Positions 1 through 11,292 are shown, counted from the first letter of the stretch. The stretch: DNA of 64,000 nucleotides from Coniosporium tulheliwenetii (GCA_030247845.1 JAPDRP010000021.1:766916-830915); one strand, 5' to 3'. Notes: a model not told the origin generated them from the sequence alone. Program-made: numbers and translations.

Positions 1-913
1 ATCATGGGCCGAAAATTTCTCGGTGAGACGGAGACCTTGACCGCCCACAGAGAGCGTTTAGTACGCCTTTCACGTCGTGTACCGGGACCACTGCGCGTAA
101 GGGCTGTATGCGCAACTCAGCAGGTGATCTGCAAACTGGGCGGCAAAATGGTATCTGCCATCGCCGATAGCGGATCGGAGCTCAATCTGATGTCGCCCGA
201 GTTTGCTCGCAAGCAAGGCTATGTCGTTGAGGAAGGAGAGGAAGTGATCATGTTCGCTGACGGGAGCCTTGCATATACCTCCGGCGTGGCATATGTATCG
301 CTATCTGTGGATCTTAGAAAAATTCATGGCGCGGTTACGACAGCCTTTTACCTTCTCCAGGATCTGGTCTGTGACGTACTCCTCGGCGAAGACACTCTCG
401 AGGACTTTGAAGTCTTCACGACGCATCAGGACGCGCTGAGGACAGGTCTCTACGATGCTGTTGTGTCTTGCGTAAACCGCATCATCCATATTGGACCCGT
501 CGAACGAGCTATATCGTGTGTTCAGGAGACGGTCGTCCGCGGCATCAACGACTTGTTTTACCGGCGTCAAACACCCGTGCACAATTCAAGTAAGTCGGCC
601 TACACCGCGTAGTTGAATCACCACGCTGATATTCGCTACAGCTAGCGTCAGATCTGTTCAGGACACCCTGAATAAGTTTGACCAGCGGGAAAACGCTCGC
701 CGGGAGTGGGAATCAACGCGAATCGCGTCTTTGCTTGATCCTGGTGAGCATCGAACGGCCGAAACAGCAGAGGCCACAAGACAAGCCCGCTACCGACAGG
801 AAAGACTGCAGCTTCTACAACCTTTCAGTGGCGTTCCGGTAAGATCGCATGGAGGCAAAGGTGCTTTGGCCTGCGCTGCGAGTACCACCCCCTTGTCGAG
901 AAAGCATCAATGA
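1..913 (+). CDS. Retropepsin-like aspartic protease domain protein (5' end outside window)
   Basis: The first exon reads in frame from the left edge and carries a retroviral-type aspartic protease core: an ADSGSELNLMS active-site segment (DSG in place of the usual DTG/DSG-A) and, about 65 residues later, CDVLLGEDTLEDF, which matches the second hydrophobic-hydrophobic-Gly element of the fold. A 52-nt intron is likely at 590-641 (GTAAGT donor, CTGAT branch, CTACAG acceptor). Joining across it keeps the frame into a charged Arg/Glu/Gln-rich helix ending at 913. No reverse transcriptase or integrase lies nearby, so this is either a stand-alone domesticated gene or the surviving end of a retroelement. 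The start codon is uncertain because the gene probably begins upstream of base 1. Confidence 0.5.
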
Positions 914-3307
914 CAACAGCTCGGCAAGTTGAGACGCAAGAAAGTGGGTGCTCCAGGCACCAGCTCAATTGAGAGTCCCAGCAGTAAGCAACTTGCACCG
1001 GAACTGGTTCACGAAAATGTCCACAGATCAACCGGGTCGACTACCGGCTACCAGCGACGACATACCGGAAAATTCCCGGTGTAACATGCCGCAACGTTAT
1101 TGCTTCGGTACTGCCTGCGCAGACTGATAGGACCAGCTGTGAACAGCTGATAACTCTTTTCATCGCATCTGACCATAGAAGTCGTTGGCGCTCTAGGATT
1201 TGCATTGATTTATAGTCAGGTCTTCGTTTTTACGCATGGTGGCTGGAGTTCAGAGTCATTTTCTGTTGTTTTTGCGAACACACGTTGCTTGTGCAAAAGC
1301 TCGCCCGTTCTTCTCATAGTTTCGTCTTCACGCATGTCCAAAGCCTCCGTTGCTATAGATAGATATATTCTCATTGCTTTTGTTTGTGGGGGTCTTCCAA
1401 CTTTCAGGCTTGCGTAAGATCCCATCGACTATCTGTTAGTGTCACCGTACTTCAAGCGCTGTCATCAGCAACTATACACAACTGTTCAGTAGTGCGTCTG
1501 TACTTCTGACCCTCACTGCAACAAATTCACCTGTCGTAATGACCGTATGCATGCCAGAGAGCAGAGACAGAATGAACGTGTGCCGCCGCGGATACAATGG
1601 GAGTCTTTCCAGGCTCTGAAGATTACACTCCCCAAACCACCCGCACGTAATGCATACGCAGGGCGCTTCAAGCTGTTAAACGCCTGGTTCATAGCAACAT
1701 GAAGCCACAACTCCGTATCGTAGTCTTAGTAATCATAATCGGACCAACACAGCTTGTTGCGCTGCTTGCTTCAGTCCCGCAAGGGCCTCTAGCGGACCGT
1801 GGGGCGCATATGCACGACGTTGTGCAGCCTACTCAATCAGGGGGAAAGCCTGCGTCTGATCTGTTCGATATCTGGCAGCGCTTATGGTATCACTTGTAAG
1901 ACTTAGTGAGTCTGGCCCTTAAGCGTAGAAAGCTTGATATTGATGTTAGAGATCCCAGCATCGTTCACACCACGGTCTAATAGCTATTCATGATCTCGAA
2001 GATGGCGTCAGGGAACTCTGAAACACGAGTAAATATTACTGCGAAGCCTTCACGACGGCATTGATCACGGGTCGATCGCAGTCCTAGATTGTAGTAAACG
2101 TCACCCTCTCTCATAATCTCCATCATGATCCCCACCTATGGCGGGTGAGTAATCATGAGAAAAGGTGGTTCCACTGCTCTGTAAGCGCGGTCATTTGCTT
2201 CTTTCGTCGAGCGTGCTCCATATGTCAAGCAAATTGTTCTACAAATCCCGATCGCTTGTACGTCGTGTCGCCGTCTGTCCCCAGAAAACCACAGCCCCGC
2301 TACACCGACGTCTCGAGAGTGTTCCACAGTGCGCACATAGTAGGGAGCATGCAGGTGAGGTCCAGCCTGCGGAGTGTTACTGTCCGTCTTGCCAGCGGAG
2401 GCACAAGCAGAGCTGTCTTCGAGAGACGCACGTGACCGGTCCGGACGAATAGCATCTCCGCTCCATGCCAAGCCGGCAGCACTCGGTTTCGCCGACGTAG
2501 CCCAAGTTCTCCAAGCCTTTCTTAGGCCATCCTCCAACTCGGCGTCTACAGTAAGAGCGCTGGAAATTGCGTGCTTGGTGTCCATTTGTTTTCGAGCCTC
2601 TTTCCACTGAGGATTCATCGAAAGGGCACGGATGGTCGGCCAGAAGTCTTGATGCGCCGATGCGGCCAAGCCGCGGCAGCCGAAGGATCTCCATCGAATG
2701 TTCCCCGACTGGAGCCTGAGCTGGGGCGGTGCAGGGGAAGGTTGAAAAGAATGATGCGGCAAGCTTTTCGTCCAAGTCACACGAGTACACAGCAACCGTC
2801 TTTTTTGACCTTCCCTTGGTGCTTTGCGATAGGGTCGCGGTAATTTTAGGCCGCTGTTAAGAGTGGTGGATCCATGGGCTTGCGCTCGGATCCCCGTTCG
2901 GACGGGATGCATGAAGCACAGCCTCACAGTTGAAACACCAGCGGTCTCCCCAAGGAACTTGAGTAAGACTGTCTTCTCCCAGCACCATCAATCTTGCACC
3001 TAACAACACTCGACACTGGAAAGCGCAAATTCCTCTCTCTGCAGGATAAAACACTGAAGTCATATCGCTGCCTGGAACCGTTGTGGACACCACTCGCTCT
3101 CGCTCTCTACAAGCACCCGTGCCCAGCCCGGACGCTCGGCCGTACTTGTCGGCAAAAATAGAGCAGCTTACGACGCTCCCCAGCCTGCCAACCTTCGTCG
3201 CCAACTCTTGCAAATAACAGCAACAGGACCACCACTTAGTCACCTAAAAGGCCACTGACGCCTGACGAGGCATTCGTACCACCTTCTCTGGACTCTCGCC
3301 ATCTACG
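914..3307. other. Intergenic stretch without a convincing gene
   Basis: Base composition is balanced and I see no conserved protein. A minus-strand reading frame at 2136-2927 (263 codons) is open, but its product has no recognisable domain, and the opposite strand and other frames over the same bases are also open for long stretches. It is at best an unsupported hypothetical or a decayed gene. The last few hundred bases before 3308 are pyrimidine-rich in places and probably hold the promoter and 5' UTR of the bZIP gene. Confidence 0.4.
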
Positions 3308-5224
3308 ATGACAACGACCTATGCTCCCATGACCTTTGCGCCCTTCGGTGCTCAGTGCGGCGAGGTCGAGAACATCGACAACAACATCGATACCTACTTC
3401 GACTTCAACGCTCTACAACAGTCTCCTCATCCGTCTAATCTAACGACTTCGAATCCACCGTCCGCCACTACAAGCCCAGCAACGACCGTACTCCATCTTG
3501 ATCCGAACGAAGACCAGCAAACGCCAGCGAAGCCGAGCCATCCCTACGAACTATGGAAGCAGCAGACGGGCATACCGATTGGGTCAGTGCCTGGGTTATA
3601 CCATTCAAGTAGCCAGTCAAGTCAGGAGTATCCGTCGTTTCCCGGCTACGGTACCGGCCTCGACGAGTCCAGCTTTATGGGCAGTTTCAACGGAATGGGC
3701 TCAAATAGCGGTCTCGGAATGGGCATGGACATGGAGATGAATTCGCCGAGCTCATCGATGCCTGCCTTCTTTTTCCACCCGGAGACGTGTCTCAGCGGTC
3801 ACAGACGGACGACTTTGTGGATCCCAGTGCCATCAGCAGCCACGATGAGCCACCGCCAGTCAACGTTCGTTTCTATCCCGGCATGCACCAGCAGCAGGCT
3901 GCCCTCGCCAAAGCACAGGCCCAGGCAGAAGCTCAGGCCGAGCAGCAAAGGCGGCAGCAAATGCAGCAGCAGCAGTTACAACAACAGCAACAGCAAGCCG
4001 CGCCGCAACAAGCCCGTGCCCAGTCCTCACGACGATCAGCATCCAATCAACCCCTCGATGCTAGGACTGAAGAGACTATTGCGCGTGTGGTGAACCAGAT
4101 CCGCCAGGCCAGCACCGTCTCGTCGAATCGAGATGCCTCGCCGAGCGGCATGCTCCCTCATGTCATGAGAATGAAGAAGGACGAAGAAGACATGGATGAA
4201 GACGAACGCCTTCTTGCTAGTGAAGAAGGCAAGAAGCTCAGCAGTAAAGAACGGCGTCAACTTCGCAACAAGGTTTCCGCCCGTGCTTTCAGGTCGCGGA
4301 GAAAAGGTATTGAGTAACACTTGGTTCTCTTCATCTCTCACACTCTAACACATATTCGCAGAATACATCGGCCAACTGGAAGGCGAGATAGCCGTTAAGA
4401 ACGACGAGTGCAACGAACTGCGGGCCCAGAATCAAGCGCTTATGGATGAGAATGCCCGTTCTCGCGCCTTCATCGAGAAGATCCTCCGCCACCCGGCCTT
4501 CCACCCATTCCTCGAAGATTTGAGCCGCGACGAGTCTATCACCAAGCCTTCGGTCGCCCCGGCTCCGGCGCCAGCTCCTGCCCGCAGAGATTCAAATATA
4601 TACAGTCTTGCTCAACAGCCGCACTTGCAGGCCCCGAGCCACCATCAGACCAATTCGCACGTCGGCATGACGCTTATTCCGGAGACTCCACTCGACATGT
4701 CCTTACTCAATCTCGGCAACACCTGGACGATGCCGAACGGTCTTCCATTCACTTTCCAGCAGCCGCGAGTCTTTGCTGTGACGGAGCTGCCCGAAGGCCC
4801 CGCTGCTCCTCTTGATGTCGCTGCGCTATCCGGCAAGGGCGAGGCTTACTCGGACGAGCCCGAGGTTGAGGAGCCTGAGCCTGAGTTAAAGCACGACTAC
4901 CCAGTTGTCGAGTCGGCTCCGGCCGAGGCAACTATGGAGGCTTCCAATGTTGAGGTTGATGAGGATGACGGCAATCCGAGTTTTGCTCTCTACGTCAATA
5001 CTCCCGCACCTGCTTCTACCGTTCCTGCCTCCGCTACTTCGGCCTCCGAACCTAAATCTGCTACTATCGAATCAAGCAAATCCTCGCATTTCACGCTCAC
5101 CACGTTGGAAGAGGATTGTGATGACCACGAACAGTCTTTGATGGAGCGGTTAGAGCGGATGTGTGCGAGAATCGAGCCCGTTCACCAGCGGTTACGCACG
5201 ATGACATCGACCCCCGGCGGCTGA
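3308..5224 (+). CDS. bZIP transcription factor, MeaB-like group
   Basis: This is a nuclear sequence-specific DNA-binding protein. After a long Ser/Gly/Met-rich N-terminus and a Gln-rich stretch comes the basic region RRQLRNKVSARAFRSRR (the N-x7-R DNA-contact pattern), then EYIGQLEGEIAV and heptad-spaced leucines forming the zipper. A 55-nt intron at 4307-4361 (CTAAC branch, TTCGCAG acceptor) falls between basic region and zipper, and splicing restores the Glu codon. The C-terminal half is acidic and Pro/Ala-rich. Near 3770-3785 the reading frame must move from the N-terminal frame to the DNA-binding frame. No canonical intron has the right length, and one extra pyrimidine in the T/C run would join them. 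The wording of the basic region and zipper recalls fungal MeaB nitrogen-response regulators, but that assignment is from memory and is tentative; the bZIP call itself is firm. Confidence 0.88.
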
Positions 5225-5814
5225 AGGCTTCGAAGCTTATCCGCAGGCCCTTTGAGACGAGAAAAGGGATGGATGGGAGGAGGCCGGAGGATCCAGCAAC
5301 GTGTGAATCCTCTTTGGTAGAGGGAGAGATTTGTTCCAGGATGGAGTTGAAGAATCTGGCTCGGGCAACGTCCAGGAGCATACCTTAGGCGCTGCAGGCG
5401 CTGCATCTTCTTTGCGGTTTTATGTAGGATCTGAATGACTGAGGTTCAGTACTTCAGCGGGCGTTCTGCGTCAGTTTTCCTTATATAGTGGTTTTGTAAC
5501 CCTGCGATGCGGGAACCTATCACACCTCAGCGATAGACGTAACGTTCTATGGCCCTCTATTATGACTTTTCGAAAGGTTCTGTGAAATCCTCCTTGTGTG
5601 AGAGCCCAAGTCCAAATGAATAAGGCCTCATCGGCAGGCTCGGCAGGCTCGGCAGGCCTCGGCCATCGCCGCGGAGGCCACCGAAATCGCATCCCGGCAC
5701 CAGAACTTCTCCCAATCCGCCATGGACACTTCCAACCGCCCGCCAACGGCATGCGACCGTTTTTGAAGACGATAACATCAGCCTCTCGGAGCCCTTAACT
5801 GAGCCTCTGGAGCA
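5225..5814. other. Intergenic: bZIP 3' end to molybdopterin gene promoter
   Basis: No protein-coding signal stands out. The interval should contain the 3' UTR of the bZIP gene and the promoter of the MoaA gene, both on the plus strand. A short imperfect tandem of GGCAGGCTC units occurs near 5634-5655. Confidence 0.4.
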
Positions 5815-7242
5815 ATGGCCGAACCACTCCTCCTCCTCAATCCCGGCATGGCCGCTGTGCGGTGTGCAAAACGCCTATCTACACCATGCGGCAAGCGTAT
5901 ACTTCGAGCACAATGCCGGCAATACAGAACGACACGAGGCATAGCGACTGCAGCTGCCGTCCAGGAGCCAGTCGTCCACTTCTCAAGCCCACCCATCGAA
6001 CCCCTTCCGCGGCAGACCGAGCGCCACCGCAAAGACGACCTCAAGCACGCAAAGCCCTTCTCCGACTTCCTGACCGACACCTTCAATCGCCAGCACGACT
6101 ACCTCCGCATCAGCATCACCGAGCGCTGTAATCTGCGATGTCTATACTGCATGCCCGAAGGTAACCCCCTCGCCCCTTTTCTCCTCGCTCCCCATCCCCA
6201 GCAGCAAGCGCTGACAACACCTCTCCCCACCACAGAAGGCGTCCCCCTCTCCCCTGCCTCCCACCTCCTCACCACCCCCGAAATAATCTACCTCTCCGCC
6301 CTCTTCGTCTCCCAGGGCGTGACCAAGATCCGCCTCACAGGCGGCGAACCAACCGTCCGCTCCGACATCCTCCCGCTAATGCGCAACATCGGCGCGCTCC
6401 GTTCCCGCGGGCTCAAAGAGCTGGCACTCACAACCAATGGCATCAGCCTGCACCGCAAGCTCGACGCCATGGTCGAGGCCGGCCTGACCGGCGTGAATCT
6501 CAGCCTCGACACGCTCGACCCGTTCCAGTTCCAGATCATGACGCGCCGGCGCGGGTTCGAGGCCGTGATGAAGAGCGTGGAGCGGATCCTCGAGATGAAC
6601 AAGCTCGGCGCGGGGGTGAAGCTCAAGATCAACTGCGTCGTAATGCGCGGCCTGAACGAGCGGGAGATTCTGCCGTTTGTGGAGATGACGAGGGAGAAGG
6701 AGGTTGAGGTCAGGTTTATCGAATATATGCCGTTTGACGGGAATCGGTGGAGTCAGGGGAAGATGCTGCCGTATCGGGAGATGCTGGAGATTATAAGGGG
6801 GAAGTATCCGGGGTTGAGGAGGGTGACGGGTCATAAGAATGATACGAGTAAGACGTACGAGATCCCGGGGTTTACGGGCCGCTTGGGGTTTATTACGAGT
6901 ATGACGCATAATTTCTGTGGGAGCTGTAACAGGCTCAGGATCACGAGTGATGGGAATCTGAAGGTGTGTTTGTTTGGGAATGCGGAGGTGTCCCTACGAG
7001 ATCTGCTCAGGAAAGACAACGGCGGGCTGCCGATGGATGAGCAGGCGTTTGAAGCCGTCAAGCAGGTCGAGATGGATAGGCGGCAGGGCTTGCTGGGCGA
7101 GACGCCGCTGGGCTTTAGCGAAAGAGAGAGGGAGCTGCTGGAAGTGATTGGAATGGCAGTCAAGAGGAAGAAGGAGAAGCATGCGGGCATGGGTGCGCTG
7201 GAGAACATGAAGAATAGGCCGATGATCTTAATTGGTGGGTGA
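5815..7242 (+). CDS. cnxABC: Molybdenum cofactor biosynthesis, MoaA part (radical SAM GTP 3',8-cyclase)
   Basis: This domain catalyses the radical-SAM step that turns GTP into 3',8-cyclo-GTP, the first step to molybdopterin. The protein begins with an Arg-rich, acid-poor segment typical of a mitochondrial presequence. The radical SAM cluster motif is CNLRCLYC, followed by RLTGGEPTVR and LTTNG. The C-terminal second iron-sulphur motif FCGSCNRLRITSDGNLKVCL is complete. The part ends in a double glycine (MILIGG), the conserved MoaA tail. A 75-nt intron at 6161-6235 (GTAACC, CTGAC branch, CACAG) is divisible by three and stop-free, so an unspliced reading adds 25 residues inside the active-site region. 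The TGA after the terminal Gly-Gly overlaps a GTGAGT donor, so this part may be made alone or spliced onward to the MoaC part. Ascomycetes normally encode both in one locus (cnxABC of Aspergillus, nit-7 of Neurospora). Confidence 0.93.
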   Translation: MAEPLLLLNPGMAAVRCAKRLSTPCGKRILRAQCRQYRTTRGIATAAAVQEPVVHFSSPPIEPLPRQTERHRKDDLKHAKPFSDFLTDTFNRQHDYLRISITERCNLRCLYCMPEGNPLAPFLLAPHPQQQALTTPLPTTEGVPLSPASHLLTTPEIIYLSALFVSQGVTKIRLTGGEPTVRSDILPLMRNIGALRSRGLKELALTTNGISLHRKLDAMVEAGLTGVNLSLDTLDPFQFQIMTRRRGFEAVMKSVERILEMNKLGAGVKLKINCVVMRGLNEREILPFVEMTREKEVEVRFIEYMPFDGNRWSQGKMLPYREMLEIIRGKYPGLRRVTGHKNDTSKTYEIPGFTGRLGFITSMTHNFCGSCNRLRITSDGNLKVCLFGNAEVSLRDLLRKDNGGLPMDEQAFEAVKQVEMDRRQGLLGETPLGFSERERELLEVIGMAVKRKKEKHAGMGALENMKNRPMILIGG

Positions 7243-7244
7243 GT
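7239..7244 (+). promoter_or_regulatory. Candidate 5' splice site overlapping the MoaA stop codon
   Basis: The hexamer GTGAGT starts one base before the TGA (7240-7242) that ends the MoaA frame. Reading through it gives the natural MoaA double-glycine end. Splicing from it to, for example, the AG at 7477-7478 would keep the frame and lead into the downstream linker. Human MOCS1 uses a comparable choice between a MOCS1A product with a Gly-Gly end and a fused MOCS1A-MOCS1B product. That this site is used is an inference. Confidence 0.45.
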
Positions 7245-7478
7245 TCCCGATCTTCATGTCTCAAAGTTGGTCACGATTTTCAATGTCCGATACGAAGCGA
7301 CGTAGGGCTCTGGCTATGGTATGCTGCAAGCTGGCTGGGACAGAGGCGCAGTAGGAACAGCGTCATGGCTTGGGGTGGCATTGGTCGGCGTTCGATACCA
7401 TCTTTTAGTGTATCTAGACTACGAAACCTATACATATACTCTTCACAACCCAGACTTGTGCTACCTTCCATGTGCCAG

Positions 7479-9236
7479 GCCAATACTGACAGATGGGGCA
7501 GATGAAAGCAGCCGTCGGCCATCCACATCACCTCTCCATCCGCCCACCTGCTTTCTCACTCCACTCCACAATAGGATAGCTTCGCCATCATCCCCATGGA
7601 CCCGAATATCAACCTCCCTTCTGTCAACTCTCCGCCTCCCCACCACCCCCTCGCTCACCCTCCACGCCCACTTCTCCACCACCCCCCGCGCCGCGAAACC
7701 CAGCCCCAAGACCGCCTGGGCCACCCCCTACGCTCGTCCCTCGAACAGCGCTCCGCCAGCACCGACAATCCCCCGACGCAGACCCCATCGCAGCAACTGG
7801 CAGCAAAAGCCGAGGACGCACGCAGAGGGCAGCGCAACGAGCGCCTCGTGCGGCGGACCAACAACCCTGCTCCGCCGTGGGGAGGACGAGGCCAGGAGTG
7901 GAAAAGGTAGCTGGAATGGGGTGGGAGCGGAAGAAGGCGAAGCTCCAGGCGAAGCTAGCTCAGAGACGGGAGGGCAGAGAATGGAGGTGGGAGAGCATTG
8001 GTGGGGTGACTGGGGTTGGGGACAGTAGGGAAGGGGGGCTGGAAAGGGGGAGAGCAAGAGGGAGGAGTATGCGAGAAAGGCGGCGGAGAGGCGTGAGCGG
8101 CGGGCGGAGCGGAGGAGACGGGGTGGTGAGGCAGGGATGGTGGCGGCGGATGTGGCTGCTAAGGGGGAGATGGAAGGGGGGATCAGGAGACGGGGGAGGA
8201 GGGTGTGTTGTGGGAGGATGGTGTGACTCCCGAAAAGAAGAGTTGAAGAGGAGACTCCGAGCCCAGACCCGCCGGCGAGGTTGACGCGGCAGCAACGGCT
8301 GAGAGCCAGAGCTGCTGGAGGGGGAGAAGGATGGCTGAAAAGACGGATGTGTTCGATACGCAGGGGGTTCGTGAGCCGGGCCTGGATGTCTTGATGAAGA
8401 AGATCGAGAGCAGAGAGGCTGCGGGGCCGATTGGGAAAATGATGGAGATGGAGGCGGAGATGGATGCTGAGATGGAGGAACGAAACAAGAGGAGGATGAC
8501 GGTGCTGGAGGCGTGGGAGCGGGAGATGGAGGCGGATGAGAGCGAACCCGACATGCTGGTTGGTGAGAACAGCAAGGAGCCGGCTCTGACCGTTGAGCGA
8601 AGAACGGCGTCCGAGGAGGTGTTACGGGATGCCACTAAGCCGAAAATCCTCGCGGATGGGGCTATTTCGGAGGCAAAGAAAGAGTGGTTTCGCCTGCAGA
8701 TTAGTAAGAGGGAAGGTCAGGTACGAGAGCTTGAGAATCAGATTTCCAGCGTCGAGAAGTACGTCAGCTTGATGGAGGAGGTGGCGGCTGCCTTCCGACT
8801 ACAAAACGTACGACGCCAAGTCCTTGATCTGGCAGAGAAGGTCTGGGATAACCACGCAGCTATCCGCGGTATGAAAGGACAGCTGGGTGCAATTATGCTT
8901 CCTGTGCGGGCGCGGCAAGAAATACCTAGCATGGAAGAGAAGGTCGAGGAAGGCGAGGAAATTCTCCGTGGCCTGGAAGAAGAGGTGATGCGTGCTGGTG
9001 TCCTCGTGCGTGCTTTACGAGCTGGTCTAGTGAAGTTGACGCAAGCTACGCCGGTTGCTCACACTACGACAACCACGGAAGTCCACGATACGGCTAACAA
9101 GCCGCGTCCAGTCGCTTCCGTAGCTGAGATTGATGAAATCCCTCCAGGGGTGACCAAGTATGAGGAGCCCTCGTGCGCTATCAGGCGCTTGAAAACCAAG
9201 GAAAGGAAGTCTGGCCGGGGAATCCGGGAAACAAAG
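7479..9236 (+). CDS. Linker between MoaA and MoaC: charged coiled-coil region, broken by frameshifts
   Basis: Coding-looking sequence runs almost continuously but hops between frames, each hop mostly going back by one base. The order is a stretch with an FSTTPRA motif that looks like a mitochondrial presequence near 7675, a Gln/Ala/Arg-rich helix near 7790-7880, Lys/Arg/Glu helices near 7935-8140, then an uninterrupted segment from 8331 to 9239 with a strong coiled-coil character (repeated Glu/Lys/Arg/Leu, for example VRELENQISSVEKYVSLMEE). The last segment overlaps the MoaC frame at 9164-9236 in a GGGG-containing stretch, again a one-base step. I infer a single protein linker, but a separate nuclear gene for a mitochondrial protein between two molybdopterin genes cannot be excluded. 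No catalytic domain is visible. Confidence 0.5.
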
Positions 9237-10453
9237 TGAGGAAATTGCTCCACGACTACAACTACGGACGGGTTCTTGATACTTTCCGAGAAACGCATGG
9301 CGGTCGTTCTGGTACCAAACAGACATCTTCCAGGCAAACACAAGAGGATCCAAACAGTGTAAAATCAGAACCTGACAACCCGGAGGCGAGCCGCAGAACA
9401 AAGAGACCGTTCCATTACAGTTCCAAACTCGACCAATTAGCGTCTCAAGTCGAGCCTGTCGATGCGAAACAGGAGCGTGTAAAGAGTGCACAACGTCAGT
9501 ACTCCATGATGGACCGCACCAAACCCCCGGACAACCCGCCAAAGAGGCCTGCCGAAGACGAGCTGATCGAGCATGTGAGAAAATTAGGCAAACCAATTAA
9601 AATTACACGCTACAAGCTGGGCCGCCCCCGTAAGGGTGGTGTAAGCACCCTCTTAGATGCTAAAGACAAGATAAGTGGAGGGAACCCACTGGTACGCTTC
9701 CACCTCAACGTTCCGCGGCGGCGCCTGTTTCACACTTCCGCGCGGCGTTTCGACGAGCATCGAACACCATCATCATCCTCGAGCACAGTAACCACTTCCA
9801 CGGCCTCGTCCGACGACCACACTTCCTCATCCTCTTCTGTCCCATCTCCACCAGACCAACTAACTCCGACCCTTCATCTCACTCACCTCACCCCCGGTGG
9901 CACAGCCCACATGGTCTCCATAACCAACAAATCCACCGCTCACCGCGTCGCCATCGCTGTCGGCGAAGTCCTCTTCTCAAATCCCGACCCCTATCGGCTG
10001 ATCGCCGCCAACGCGCTAAAGAAAGGGGATGTGCTCGCCGTGGCACGTATAGCGGGCATCATGGCCGCCAAGGCCACGCCCACACTCATCCCACTCTGTC
10101 ATCCTATTCAGATCACCAAGGTGGCTGTGGATGTGTGGCTGGATGAGAGGTTGGGCGAGAGGGCGGAGGCGGGTAAGGCAGCAGGCGGGCCTAAACCTTT
10201 CGGCGGTGTGAAGATCGAAGCTAGAGTGGAGTGTCAGGGGCAGACCGGTGTGGAGATGGAGGCGTTGACTGCGGTCAGTGTTGCGGGGCTGACGGTTTTT
10301 GATATGTGCAAGGCGGTGGATAGGGGGATGGTTATCGGGGGTGTGAGAGTCGTAAGCAAGCGTGGGGGGAAGAGTGGGGATTGGGGGGATGGGAGGAGGA
10401 TTGAGGGCGTTAGTGCCGAAGGCGGTGATGGGAAGAAGGAAGGGCAAGAGTAG
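9173..10453 (+). CDS. cnxABC: Molybdenum cofactor biosynthesis, MoaC part (cyclic pyranopterin monophosphate synthase)
   Basis: MoaC converts 3',8-cyclo-GTP into cyclic pyranopterin monophosphate, the step after MoaA. The first 200 residues are a low-complexity, basic and Ser-rich region that includes RRRLFHTSARR, a typical fungal mitochondrial presequence and cleavage motif. The MoaC domain starts at LTHLTPGGTAHMVSI and contains KKGDVLAVARIAGIMAAK, IPLCHPI, VEMEALTAVSVAGLTVFDMCKA and MVIGGVRVVSK, all characteristic of the family. A charged Gly/Lys/Glu tail follows. The start at 9173 is only where the frame opens; the protein more likely continues from the linker upstream through a one-base frame break. 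The MoaC domain itself looks complete and intact. Confidence 0.92.
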   Translation: MRYQALENQGKEVWPGNPGNKVRKLLHDYNYGRVLDTFRETHGGRSGTKQTSSRQTQEDPNSVKSEPDNPEASRRTKRPFHYSSKLDQLASQVEPVDAKQERVKSAQRQYSMMDRTKPPDNPPKRPAEDELIEHVRKLGKPIKITRYKLGRPRKGGVSTLLDAKDKISGGNPLVRFHLNVPRRRLFHTSARRFDEHRTPSSSSSTVTTSTASSDDHTSSSSSVPSPPDQLTPTLHLTHLTPGGTAHMVSITNKSTAHRVAIAVGEVLFSNPDPYRLIAANALKKGDVLAVARIAGIMAAKATPTLIPLCHPIQITKVAVDVWLDERLGERAEAGKAAGGPKPFGGVKIEARVECQGQTGVEMEALTAVSVAGLTVFDMCKAVDRGMVIGGVRVVSKRGGKSGDWGDGRRIEGVSAEGGDGKKEGQE

Positions 10454-11292
10454 AGCAAGGCGCAGAAGCCATTATCTGCTCTCCGTTTCCCGCACGCTGG
10501 CATCTAGGGGGTCATCTGTTGGGGCTTTTGAGTATTCATAGCGGGTTGCTTTTCTATCTGTAGCATCTCAAGGCGTTGGCCGAGCTTCCGGATGCTTACA
10601 GCTCGGGACTTTCCTTTCTTCTCTCTTGGCTGTAATGGCGGACCTTTATGGAGACTCCGCTCTACTCCCGTTTTTGCTGCATAGCTTTATACCCACAAGT
10701 GTATGTATACTGTACCATAAGTAATTGCCGTCTACCTGCAGAATCTATATACTAGCAAAGACGAGGATAGCAGCTTGGCAGGCGGCCAAAGCTCCGCTAG
10801 CCGCAGTCACTTTGACCTCCGCAACTTCCTTCCAGTGGCCGTAGATCGCTATTGGCGATGTTGAATTGCTTCACAGGCACTTACAATGGCATGTTCAGGC
10901 AGTCGGCAGTTGTCTTTTGAGGTTTGAGGCTGCAGAATCTGTGGCCAGGCCTTTCACGTGCCCTCATAATATCAAAGACGTCATAGCAAACCACGGTAAT
11001 GTACCTGAGGAAGTACCTCGTTTACCTCGGCGCGATGATGCATAGCTACACGGTCATCCTGTCACGATCTCCTCAGTAGACTCTGGACATCATTCTGTAA
11101 CCTAATTCCCTAAAACTCACCTTCCTGCCCAAAGCCCATTGCTTCATTATACTGAAGTCTGACTATTCGTCAAACTCCAATTCATCTATCGTGAGTGCTC
11201 CAGAAGCTCGGATCCCTCCATCCCATGCTCCCAGCCCACTAACTCAACTCAGCACTCCAGCATCCAATCCATCCTCGTCCCATCCCATCACG
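10454..11292. other. Intergenic with a likely 5' UTR intron
   Basis: No gene is visible between 10454 and about 11190. A GTGAGT at 11191 and pyrimidine-rich AG sites near 11250-11265 suggest a small intron in the 5' UTR of the gene that starts at 11293. Confidence 0.35.

Noticed and set aside
2136..2927. A 263-codon minus-strand ORF as a real gene
   Set aside because: No domain is recognised, and other frames over the same bases are equally open. It may be a relic, so it is only mentioned in the intergenic entry.
3700..3805. An intron to explain the frame change in the bZIP gene
   Set aside because: The available GT and AG sites give lengths of 85 or 94 nt, both with the wrong remainder. 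A missing base in the pyrimidine run fits better.
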